From positions 868,001-932,000 of the forward strand of contig NZ_CP107947.1 in NCBI RefSeq assembly GCF_036059255.1: a stretch of 64,000 nt of DNA, read 5' to 3'. The stretch is from Micromonospora sp. NBC_00389 (GTDB taxonomy: Bacteria; Actinomycetota; Actinomycetes; Mycobacteriales; Micromonosporaceae). A model generated the notes under the pieces. That model saw nothing but the letters and a program-made list of their open reading frames with translations. It did not search any database and had not been told where the DNA came from. Within the stretch, counting starts at the first letter, position 1. Every line of letters starts with the position of its first letter. Positions 25,910 through 33,530 of the stretch are shown one piece after another. A program made the translations under genes and the position numbers.

Positions 25910-26266
25910 ATGGAGCCGCACGAACCCGACCTGACCGCCGTACCGGTCACCACCGTGCTGGCCGCACTCGCCGACGACGTGCGGCTACAGATCGTCCGGG
26001 CGCTCGCCGAGGGCGGCGAGTTCGCCTGCAACACCTTCGAGTTCGGCGTCTCCAAGGCGACCCGCAGCCACCACCTCAAGGTGCTGCGCGAGGCCGGCCT
26101 GACCCGCACCCGGGCCGCCGGCACCAGCCGCTACGTCCGCCTCCGGCGAGACGAGCTGGAGCGCCTCTACCCCGGCCTCCTGAACGCCGTCCTCACCCCC
26201 CCGCCCGCCCCGAGCCGCGCCGCCCCGAGCCGCCCCGCCCGCCCCGCCCGCCCCGAGCCAGCCTGA
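25910..26266 (+). CDS. ArsR-type winged-helix transcriptional regulator
   Basis: A 118-residue repressor-type protein. The winged-helix core runs from TVLAALADDVRLQIVRALAE through the recognition helix SKATRSHHLKVLREAGLTRT and the wing AAGTSRYVRLRRDELE. A single Cys (FACNTFEFG) lies in the position of some thiol or metal sensors, but there is no full metal-binding motif. The last 25 residues are a Pro/Ala/Arg low-complexity tail. The ATG at 25910 is leaderless (TACACT 6 nt upstream). The two GTTCGA-N6-TCGAAC sites in the divergent promoter region are its probable operators, with the EamA transporter as the partner gene. Confidence 0.85.
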   Translation: MEPHEPDLTAVPVTTVLAALADDVRLQIVRALAEGGEFACNTFEFGVSKATRSHHLKVLREAGLTRTRAAGTSRYVRLRRDELERLYPGLLNAVLTPPPAPSRAAPSRPARPARPEPA

Positions 26267-26346
26267 GAGCGGCCGGCACCGCTGGCGACGCGACGTGACG
26301 GCGGGCTGACGAGCCCGGCGGCCGGGAGTAACGGACTGCCTGCACG

Positions 26347-26797
26347 CCCTGTCGAGCTGCCCCAGATATGGGCAGGGTTGGACGTCGGCGTTACCACCGC
26401 TCGGTGCCGGATTGTGCGCTTGCCTCAGCATGCCGGCCGTGTGCCGGGTCAATGACCGCCGGCCGCTACACGCGGACGAGCGATGTCCCCAGCGATTCAG
26501 CTCCAGAGGCACCCGGAAGCCCTCGTCAGGTCCGTGCCGAGAGGGAGCGGCGGCAGAGCAGCCGCCCCGGCACAGCAGCCGCCCCTGCACAGCAGCCAGG
26601 CAGAGCAGCCAGCCCAGCACAGCAACCGCCCCGCCTCGCGCCCCAGCCCGGCACAGCAACCGCCCCGGCACAGCAGAGCAGCCAGCCCGGCAGAGCAGCC
26701 GCCCCAGCAGCGCAGCCAGCCCGGCAGGACCGGTCGGGTGACTGGTCGCCGCGCAACCCTCGCGGCGATGGTCCAAATATGGGGCAGCTCGACAGGG
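26347..26797. repeat. Block bounded by 18-bp inverted repeats
   Basis: CCCTGTCGAGCTGCCCCA at 26347-26364 recurs as its exact reverse complement at 26780-26797. Just inside, both ends continue to TTGGAC after short different inserts. The 415-bp interior is rich in imperfect repeats of GGCACAGCAGCCGCCCC (about 26550-26735). The layout recalls a small non-autonomous mobile element or a giant hairpin; no target-site duplication is obvious. Confidence 0.65.
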
Positions 26798-26814
26798 TCA
26801 GCAACCGGCAGGCC

Positions 26815-27308
26815 GGGGCGCGAGCCCGGGGCGCGAGCCCGGGGCGCGAGCCCGGGGCGCGAGCCCGGGGCGCGAGCCCGGGGCGCGAGCCCGGGGCGCG
26901 AGCCCGGAGCGCGAGCCCGGAGCGCGAGCCCGGAGCGCGAGCCCGGAGCGCGAGCCCGGAGCGCGAGCCCGGAGCGCGAGCCCGGAGCGCGAGCCCGGAG
27001 CGCGAGCCCGGAGCGCGAGCCCGGAGCGCGAGCCCGGAGCGCGAGCCCGGAGCGCGAGCCCGGAGCGCGAGCCCGGAGCGCGAGCCCGGAGCGCGAGCCC
27101 GGAGCGCGAGCCCGGAGCGCGAGCCCGGAGCGCGAGCCCGGAGCGCGAGCCCGGAGCGCGAGCCCGGAGCGCGAGCCCGGAGCGCGAGCCCGGAGCGCGA
27201 GCCCGGAGCGCGAGCCCGGAGCGCGAGCCCGGAGCGCGAGCCCGGAGCGCGAGCCCGGAGCGCGAGCCCGGAGCGCGAGCCCGGAGCGCGAGCCCGGAGC
27301 GCGAGCCC
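26815..27308. repeat. 13-bp tandem repeat array, 38 copies
   Basis: Seven copies of GGGGCGCGAGCCC (26815-26905) are followed without interruption by 31 identical copies of GGAGCGCGAGCCC (26906-27308); 38 x 13 = 494 bp. The two blocks differ at one base only. The unit has no stop codon in any frame. A degenerate tail of GGCCGGGGCGCG-type units follows to about 27430. Confidence 0.95.
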
Positions 27309-27505
27309 GGGGCCGCGAGCCCGGGGCGCGAGGCCGGGGCGAGGCCGGGGCGCGGCCGGGGCGCGAGGCCGGGGCGCGGCCGGGGCGCGGCCGGGGCGCG
27401 GCCGGGGCGCGAGGCCGGGGGCGCGATGCGAGAGTCGATGCGGGAGTCGATGAGATCCAGAGGGCCGGGCGGCGGTCGGAAGCTCGCGTCGGCGAGGATC
27501 AGCGG

Positions 27506-28201
27506 ATGACCTTCCACGGCACGGCAGCGCGGCGACGGACCGGCGTGGCGGTCGCGATGGCTCTCGTGCTCGGCGCCTGTGCTCCCGCCGACCATCGAGG
27601 CCAGGCGGGGGATGGCCCGAGCCGGCTGCCCGGGGTCACGGCCACGCCCAGCCCGACGCCGTCGGCGTACGTCAGCCCGCCGTTCTGGTGCCCGGAGTCG
27701 GGCCTCCGGGTCCGGACAAGGGGGTCGGACGCCGCCATGGGATTGCGCGCCCTCGGGCTGGAGCTGGTCAACTGCGGCGACCAGCCGTACCGATTGAAGG
27801 GGTACCCGGCGCTGCGCGTGTTGGACGAGCAGCGCGAGCCGATCACCCTGCGGGTGGTGCCTGGGGCGAAGGAGATCACCCCGGGGTTCGACCAACCGCC
27901 CCAGCAGTTCACGCTGCAGAAGGGTGAGCGGGCCGTCGCCACCGTCCTCTGGCGCAACCTCGTCACCGACTCGACCGTGCCGGCCACCAACGGGGCGTAC
28001 CTGCTGGTCGCGCCCGCCGCCGGGCAGCCGGTCGAGGACGTCGACCCGGACGGCCCGATCGACGTGGGCAACACCGGCCGGATCGGCGTCAGCGCCTGGA
28101 AGAAGGCCGACCCGCCCGCGCCGGTGCCGACGCAGCCGGCTCAGCCGCCGGCGCCGAGCGCGGTGCCGTCGTCGGTGAGCCCGCCCGACATCCGGCTCTG
28201 A
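27506..28201 (+). CDS. DUF4232-type secreted lipoprotein
   Basis: A 231-residue protein. A twin-Arg-like basic start (RRR at 9-11), hydrophobic core and lipobox LGAC at 22-25 mark a lipoprotein. After a Thr/Pro/Ser linker comes a beta-rich domain with W-C-P-E-S-G-L and a second Cys in LELVNCGDQPYRL, the two-cysteine pattern of DUF4232-type domains, and then a Pro-rich tail. Function unknown; probably surface-exposed. The ATG at 27506 has GAGG 9 nt upstream. The frame is open far upstream through the repeat array, but that extension is not credible protein. Convergent with the ABC permease gene. Confidence 0.8.
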   Translation: MTFHGTAARRRTGVAVAMALVLGACAPADHRGQAGDGPSRLPGVTATPSPTPSAYVSPPFWCPESGLRVRTRGSDAAMGLRALGLELVNCGDQPYRLKGYPALRVLDEQREPITLRVVPGAKEITPGFDQPPQQFTLQKGERAVATVLWRNLVTDSTVPATNGAYLLVAPAAGQPVEDVDPDGPIDVGNTGRIGVSAWKKADPPAPVPTQPAQPPAPSAVPSSVSPPDIRL

Positions 28202-28211
28202 GGTCAGCCGG

Positions 28212-29108
28212 CTACGAGGTGATGTCCTTGCGGGTGAAGCGCCAGAACGCCAGCCCCCAGAACAGCGTCGCGTAGCTGATCGCCGAGATACAGCCGCGTA
28301 CCACGTCGTCGGTCTGCACCGGGGTGGAGAGCAGCCCCAGCCAGGCGGTGCTGAAGTGGGTGGGCAGGAAGTCGCGCAGCGCACCGAGCGCGGTGATCTG
28401 GTCCAGGATGCTGGACAGGATCCAGAGCAGCACCGCGCCGCCCACCGCGCCCAGCGCGGCGTCCGTCGTCACCGACAGCAGGAACGCCAGCCCGGCCACC
28501 ACCAGCAGGACGACCGCCAGGTAGCCGAGCACCGCCAGCAGCCGGAGCAGCCCCTCGGCCGGCTCCAGCTCCGCGGCGACCGTGCTGCGCAGCGGCGACC
28601 AGCCGTACCGCAGGGTGCCGGCGACCAGCGCGGTACCAGCCAGCAACAGCAGGGCCAGCCCCGAGTACGCGAGCGCGACCACCAGCTTCACGGTGAGCAG
28701 CCGGGCCCGGGGCACCGGGATCGCCAGCAGGTAACGCAGGCTGCCCCAGCTCGCCTCGCTGGCCACCGTGTCGCCGCAGAACAGCGCCACTACCACCACC
28801 AGCAGGAACGACGCCGACACGAAGATCGAGAACAGGGTGAAGTTGAGCCCGCCAGCAGTGGCCAGGTCGACCAGGCTGGCGAACTCGTTGTTGCCGTTGT
28901 CGTCGTCGCCACCGGAGTTGAACTGGAAGGCGACCAGGATGACCAGCGGCAGCAGCACCATGAACCCGAGCGCCAACTGGGTTCGCCGCCGGGACGCCTG
29001 GCGGCGGAACTCCGCGCCGAACGGCATGGTGGCCGACGGCCGGTAGCCCCGGGCCGCACCGGCCGGATCGGTGACGCCCATCGGCGCCTCGACGGAAGAG
29101 CCAGCCAT
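28212..29108 (-). CDS. ABC transporter permease (ABC-2 type)
   Basis: A 298-residue permease with six hydrophobic segments and an N-terminal cytoplasmic arm (FGAEFRRQASRRRTQLALGF). The segment VASEASWGSLRYLLAIPVPRARLL is the conserved G-S-L-R-Y-L region after helix 2 in ABC-2 permeases that pairs with the ATPase. The start codon overlaps the stop of the upstream fusion gene (TGATG), so translation is coupled and the two products almost surely form one complex. The substrate is unknown. Confidence 0.85.
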   Translation of the reverse strand: MAGSSVEAPMGVTDPAGAARGYRPSATMPFGAEFRRQASRRRTQLALGFMVLLPLVILVAFQFNSGGDDDNGNNEFASLVDLATAGGLNFTLFSIFVSASFLLVVVVALFCGDTVASEASWGSLRYLLAIPVPRARLLTVKLVVALAYSGLALLLLAGTALVAGTLRYGWSPLRSTVAAELEPAEGLLRLLAVLGYLAVVLLVVAGLAFLLSVTTDAALGAVGGAVLLWILSSILDQITALGALRDFLPTHFSTAWLGLLSTPVQTDDVVRGCISAISYATLFWGLAFWRFTRKDITS

Positions 29109-31972
29109 CACCGGTCACCGCTTCCCCGAGAGTTCTCGCCCACCAGGGCGAGGAACGCGTCCTCCAGGCGCCGCCGGGGCACCACCCGGTCCACCCCGAT
29201 GCCGGCGCGCACCAGCTCGGCCACCACCTCGCTGCGGGCCGTGCCGTTGGTGTCGACCACCAACTGGCCGTCGCTCTCCGGCAGCACCCGGACCCCGTGC
29301 AGCCGGTCCAGCACCGCCCGTGCCGCCACCGGATCGGTGACGTCGAAGAGCACGCTCGGGGACTCGCCCACGATCTCCTCCACCGGTCCGGATGCCACGA
29401 TCCGGCCCTTGTTCACCACCACCGCGTGCGTACAGGTCTGCTCCACCTCGGCCAGCAGGTGGCTGGAGACCAGCACCGCACGACCGTCCGTGGCGTACCG
29501 CTGGAGGACTCGGCGCATCTCGGCGATCTGCGGCGGGTCGAGCCCGTCGGTCGGCTCGTCCAACACCAACAGCTCCGGCAGGCCGAGCATGGCCTGGGCG
29601 ATGGCCAGTCGCTGGCGCATCCCGTGGCTGTAGTTCTTGATCTTCCGGTGCACCGAGTCGCCCAGCCCGGCGATCTCCAGCGCCGCGTCGAAGTGCGCGT
29701 CCGCCGCCGGTCGCCCGGTGGCCCGCCAGTACGCCTTCAGGTTGTCCAGGCCGGACAGGTGCGGCAGGAAGCCGGGCCCCTCCACCAGCGCGCCGATCCG
29801 GGAGAGCACCGGCGAGCCGGGCACCAGTCGGCGGCCGAAGACGTAGATCTCCCCGGCAGTCGGCTGGGTCAGCCCCATCAGCACCCGCAGCGTGGTGGTC
29901 TTGCCCGCGCCGTTCGGCCCGAGCAGGCCCACCACCTGACCCGGGTGCACCTCGAAGTCCACGTTCGACACCGCGACGAAGCCGTCCGCGTACTCCTTGC
30001 GCAGCCGCCGCACGGCCAGCGGCGTGTCCGCGTACTCCGGATGCACCGAGCGGTCCTGTCGACGGTGCCGGCGCCGGACCACGGCGACGACCACGACGAG
30101 GCCGATCGCGATGGCGGCGAGCAGGCCGGCGAGGACCCAACGCCAGATGATCGCCGCGGTGGGGATCGGCTCGCCGCTGATCGTGGGCAGGCTGACCGCG
30201 CCGTCCGCCGCCACCGTGTAGACGGTGGGCTGGGCCGGTGTGGTGTACGCCTGGTCGGAGCTGGCCACCACCAGCCGCAGCCGGTGCCCGGCCTCCACCC
30301 GGCGGACGATCCCGGGCAGCGTCACGGTGACCGGGCGGGCCTCCTGCACCCGCTGCGGCAGGCCGGTGAGCCGAACCGGAGCGACCAGCCCGTTCTGCAG
30401 CGTGGCCGCGCCGTCCGGATCGACGTCGTAGAGCTTGACGAAGAGCACCGCCTCGCCGGTCGGCGACGCGGCCCGCAGGCTGACGGTGGGCGCGCCTGCC
30501 ACATCCACCGCCTCGGTCAGCGGTGCCGACTCGAACCGGGCGTGCTGGCCGGGAACGTCGCCGGCCACCCCGTCCAGCAGCGACGCGAGCCCACCGGCGA
30601 ACGGGATCGAGGAGATGGCGGCCGGGTTGCCGTTCGGCGGGTTCGCGATCGGCTGGGCGGGGCCGGCGACCGCGACCTCCCGGCGGCTGCTGCCGGTCAG
30701 GCCCGGATAGTCGGCGCGACGGAAGCCGGTGGCGACCAGCCCCCGGTCGAGCGCGTCGAAGCCGGCGATCCGCGACCAGGTGAAGTCGTCGCCGGGCGCA
30801 TCGCCCTCGCCCTTGACGTAGTGATCGAGCCACTGGACGGTCAGGAACTTCACCCGGTCCGAGTCCGAGCGGGGGCCCGCACCGCCGTCGTGCCCGCCGG
30901 TGAACCAGGCGACCCGCACCGGGGTGCCGGCGGCGGCGATGCCCCGCGCGTTGGCGTCCGCCTCGCCGAGCGGGAAGAGGGTGTCCGCCTCGCCCTGCAC
31001 CAGCAGGGTGGGTGCCGTGATCCGGTCCAGCACGCCCGCCGGGCTGGAGCGGCGCAGCAGGTCCACGGCGGCCTGGTCGGCCTGCCCGGTGGTGGCGATC
31101 CGCAGGTACGCGGCGCACACGTCGGCGGCGAACCGGCCGCAGGACGGATCGGCAGCGCCGGCCGGGGCGCCACCGGGACCCGTGCCCGGGCCGGCGCCCG
31201 GATCCGGGCTGGGCGGGCCGGCGGAGGCCGGTGCGCCCTGCGGCTGGGCGGCGGCCCCGCCGGAGATCCCGGCCGGGCCGGTGCCCACGTTGCCGCCCCC
31301 GCCGAAGAAGAGGCCGGCCCACCCCTTCTTGAACACGCCCTCGGTCGGCGCCCCGCCAGTGCTCTCCGGCAGGAACGCCCGGGACAGGTCGTTCCAGGTG
31401 ATCATGGGAACGATCGCGTCGACCCGATCGTCCTGGGCGGCCAGCAGCAGCGCCAACCCACCGCCGTACGAGCCGCCGACCACACCGACCTTCGGGTCGC
31501 CAGCGGCGTCGGTGCGCACCTCCGGCCGGGCGGCCAGCCAGTCCAGCAGCCGCTCGGCGTCACGTACCTCGTAGTCCGGGCTGTCCAGGTGGATCTCGCC
31601 ACCGCTGCGGCCGAAGCCCCGCGCCGTCCAGGTGAGCACCGCGTAACCGCGCCCGGCGAACTCCTCGGCGTCGGACCGTACCGACTCCTTGGTGCCGCCG
31701 AACCCGTGCGCCAGCAACACCGCCGGCACCTTCCTGCCGGACGACGCGTCGGCCGGCAGGTAGAAGGTGGTGTCCAGGTCCACAGGCTGGTCGCCAGCCG
31801 GCCCGGAGCGGACGGTGAGCATCGCGCTCTCGGTGCGCACACCCGATCCCTGCGGCCACACCGCCCAGGTCACGACGGCCGCCAACAGCACGACGACCGT
31901 CGCTGCGGCGATCGCGCGGCGGCGGGTGGGCAGGGCACGCCGGAACCACGCGGCCGGCGACGGCGATCTCAT
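29108..31972 (-). CDS. Fusion of an S15/CocE-type hydrolase with an ABC transporter ATPase
   Basis: A 954-residue three-part protein. Residues 1-40 hold a signal anchor. Residues 50-470 are an alpha/beta hydrolase of X-Pro dipeptidyl peptidase type: nucleophile Ser in GGSYGGGLAL, Asp in QGEADTLFP, His in FTGGHDGGAG. A jelly-roll X-Pro_dipeptidyl-C domain follows, then a second membrane helix (WVLAGLLAAIAIGLVVVVAV) and a cytoplasmic ABC ATPase with GPNGAGKTT, YSHGMRQRL and LLVLDEPTDG. The topology places the hydrolase outside and the ATPase inside. Such a chain could couple substrate processing to transport; no function is proven. The ATG at 31972 has a -10 box 7 nt upstream. Confidence 0.88.
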   Translation of the reverse strand: MRSPSPAAWFRRALPTRRRAIAAATVVVLLAAVVTWAVWPQGSGVRTESAMLTVRSGPAGDQPVDLDTTFYLPADASSGRKVPAVLLAHGFGGTKESVRSDAEEFAGRGYAVLTWTARGFGRSGGEIHLDSPDYEVRDAERLLDWLAARPEVRTDAAGDPKVGVVGGSYGGGLALLLAAQDDRVDAIVPMITWNDLSRAFLPESTGGAPTEGVFKKGWAGLFFGGGGNVGTGPAGISGGAAAQPQGAPASAGPPSPDPGAGPGTGPGGAPAGAADPSCGRFAADVCAAYLRIATTGQADQAAVDLLRRSSPAGVLDRITAPTLLVQGEADTLFPLGEADANARGIAAAGTPVRVAWFTGGHDGGAGPRSDSDRVKFLTVQWLDHYVKGEGDAPGDDFTWSRIAGFDALDRGLVATGFRRADYPGLTGSSRREVAVAGPAQPIANPPNGNPAAISSIPFAGGLASLLDGVAGDVPGQHARFESAPLTEAVDVAGAPTVSLRAASPTGEAVLFVKLYDVDPDGAATLQNGLVAPVRLTGLPQRVQEARPVTVTLPGIVRRVEAGHRLRLVVASSDQAYTTPAQPTVYTVAADGAVSLPTISGEPIPTAAIIWRWVLAGLLAAIAIGLVVVVAVVRRRHRRQDRSVHPEYADTPLAVRRLRKEYADGFVAVSNVDFEVHPGQVVGLLGPNGAGKTTTLRVLMGLTQPTAGEIYVFGRRLVPGSPVLSRIGALVEGPGFLPHLSGLDNLKAYWRATGRPAADAHFDAALEIAGLGDSVHRKIKNYSHGMRQRLAIAQAMLGLPELLVLDEPTDGLDPPQIAEMRRVLQRYATDGRAVLVSSHLLAEVEQTCTHAVVVNKGRIVASGPVEEIVGESPSVLFDVTDPVAARAVLDRLHGVRVLPESDGQLVVDTNGTARSEVVAELVRAGIGVDRVVPRRRLEDAFLALVGENSRGSGDR

Positions 31973-31979
31973 GCGGCAC

Positions 31980-31985
31980 ACGGTA
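31980..31985 (-). promoter_or_regulatory. -10 box of the hydrolase-ABC fusion gene (leaderless)
   Basis: TACCGT on the minus strand, 7 nt before the ATG at 31972. Confidence 0.45.
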
Positions 31986-32336
31986 CGGGCCACAGGCTGA
32001 GCGTTGGCTGAGATCCGCCGTACGTCCGTCCGGTTGCCCCGATCGGAGACCGGACGGGGTGCGACCGCCCACCGTGCGACGCGGCCCAGTGAGTTGAGTT
32101 CGCATCCCGTGAATTCCGATCTTCGGCGGATATCCACCTCGATCCCTTCATGTCACACCCGTCGACGGGACGCAGCGTGCCGGCAACACGGACGAACAGT
32201 GACATCGCTCGAACTGACGCAAACCCGACTCACCGACGACGGGTTGGCCACCGGAAGGTTCGGTTAGTTTTCCGGTCCGGTGCACGGGACTCATCGGCGA
32301 AACCCGACACCGCGCCCACCGCCGGAGGAGACACAC
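31986..32336. promoter_or_regulatory. Divergent intergenic region before the conservon operon
   Basis: About 350 bp without a gene. TAGTTT (32265-32270) is the best -10 candidate for the plus-strand operon, with TTGGCC (32244-32249) a weak -35 at a short 15-nt spacing, giving a leader of about 60 nt. GGAGGAG at 32324-32330 is the ribosome binding site for 32337. I see no strong palindrome. Confidence 0.4.
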
Positions 32337-33530
32337 ATGACAGTCCCCGCGCCGCGGGTCCGTCGAAGGCCGTCCATGTTGGGTCGACTGCTGCCGCTGC
32401 TGCTCATCACGGCGCTGCTGGCACCGGTGGGTCTGCTCCTCACCCAGACCTGGCGGCAGACCAGCGACGACCGGGATCTGGCCGCCCGGGAACGGCTCGG
32501 CGTGCAGTACCTCCGCGCCCTCGCCCCGGTCACCGGCGCGCTGGTCGACGCCCAGTCCGCCGCCGTCAGCGGCCGCCCAGTCTCCAGGGAGGCGCTGACC
32601 CGCACGGTCGAGGACGCCGCCGAGGTGGACGCTCGGATCGGCGCCGAGCTGCGCAGCCAGGAACGCTGGGCCGGGCTGCGGGCCAGGCTGGAAGCCTTGC
32701 AGGACCGCAGCCCCACCGACCCCGAGTCCGCCTACACCGCGTACGGCGAGGTCACCGACCTGCTGCTGGCCCTGCACCGCAAGGTCCGGGAAAGCTCCGG
32801 GCTGGTGCGCGACCCGGGCGCCGACTCCTTCTCCCTCCAGGACAGCGCCGGCCAGGAGCTGCCCGAGGCGGTGGTGGCCGCCGGCCGGCTCGCCGACCTG
32901 GGCACGCTCGCCGCTCGCCGCCCGGCCGCCGAACAGACCCGCAGCCTGATCGAGCTGACCGGCCTGCGGGTGGCCGCCCTGACCCCCGCCGCCGACCTGG
33001 TCGACAACCTGCGCGCCGCGGTGGACAGCTCGGAGAGCACAGACCTGGGCGCGAACGTGCTGACCCCACTGGACACCTACCAGCGCTCGGTGGAGGCGCT
33101 GGCCGCGTACTCCGCCCCGGCCGCCGGCACCGGCACGGTGGACCCGGGTCGGCTGACCGCCGCCCGGCTCGATGCGCACACCGCCGCCCTCCAGCTCCAG
33201 CCGGTCATCCTCAGCGAGCTGGACGCCCTGCTGGCCGAGCGGATCGACGGGCTGGACCGGGACCGCTGGCTGACCGCCGGGGCCGGGGTGACCGCCGCGC
33301 TGCTGCTGGGTTGGCTCGCCGCACTCCTCATCGCCGCCAGCCGTCGGGCCCGTCGCCGGGCCGCCATGACCGCAGCGGGCGCGGAGAGCCCCGGCACCCC
33401 TGCGTCCGGCGGTTTCTGGCAGCCGGCGGTCAGCGCCGGCCGACCCGGCGACCCACGGCCGCTGCAACCGGTCGGCGCGACCCGAGACCCGGAATCCGCC
33501 CAGTGGGGGGCGTTCGATGCTGCTCGGTAG
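32337..33530 (+). CDS. Receptor-like membrane protein preceding the conservon
   Basis: A 397-residue protein: basic N-terminus, one membrane helix (residues 17-36), a helical extracytoplasmic domain of about 280 residues with no cysteines (ARERLGVQYLRALAPVTGAL is its start), a second helix near residue 325, and a short cytoplasmic tail rich in Pro and Gly. This matches the sensory half of the neighbouring CvnA-type kinase without any catalytic part. The stop overlaps the kinase start by 14 bp, so the two are co-translated. A ligand-binding partner of the kinase is the natural inference. GGAGGAG lies 6 nt before the ATG. Confidence 0.75.
   Translation: MTVPAPRVRRRPSMLGRLLPLLLITALLAPVGLLLTQTWRQTSDDRDLAARERLGVQYLRALAPVTGALVDAQSAAVSGRPVSREALTRTVEDAAEVDARIGAELRSQERWAGLRARLEALQDRSPTDPESAYTAYGEVTDLLLALHRKVRESSGLVRDPGADSFSLQDSAGQELPEAVVAAGRLADLGTLAARRPAAEQTRSLIELTGLRVAALTPAADLVDNLRAAVDSSESTDLGANVLTPLDTYQRSVEALAAYSAPAAGTGTVDPGRLTAARLDAHTAALQLQPVILSELDALLAERIDGLDRDRWLTAGAGVTAALLLGWLAALLIAASRRARRRAAMTAAGAESPGTPASGGFWQPAVSAGRPGDPRPLQPVGATRDPESAQWGAFDAAR

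Larger units (their letters stand above)
26267..27505. other. 1.2-kb non-coding repeat-rich region
   Basis: It lies between the regulator stop and the DUF4232-type lipoprotein start. It holds, in order, a short unique stretch, an 18-bp inverted repeat pair bounding a CAG/CCGCCCC-rich block, a 13-bp tandem array, and a decaying GGCCGGGGCGCG tail to about 27430. Several frames stay open only because the repeat unit contains no stop in any frame. Confidence 0.8.

Noticed and set aside
26815..27308. CRISPR array
   Set aside because: The units are contiguous 13-mers with no spacers, and no cas genes are present.
26483..28201. A 572-codon plus-strand frame running through the repeats into the lipoprotein gene
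   Set aside because: The repeat unit has no stop in any frame, so the frame is open by composition. The lipoprotein starts cleanly at 27506 with its own signal peptide.
26798..28384. A 528-codon antisense frame over the same array
   Set aside because: Same reason; it encodes only Arg/Ala/Ser/Gly repeats and antisense sequence of real genes.
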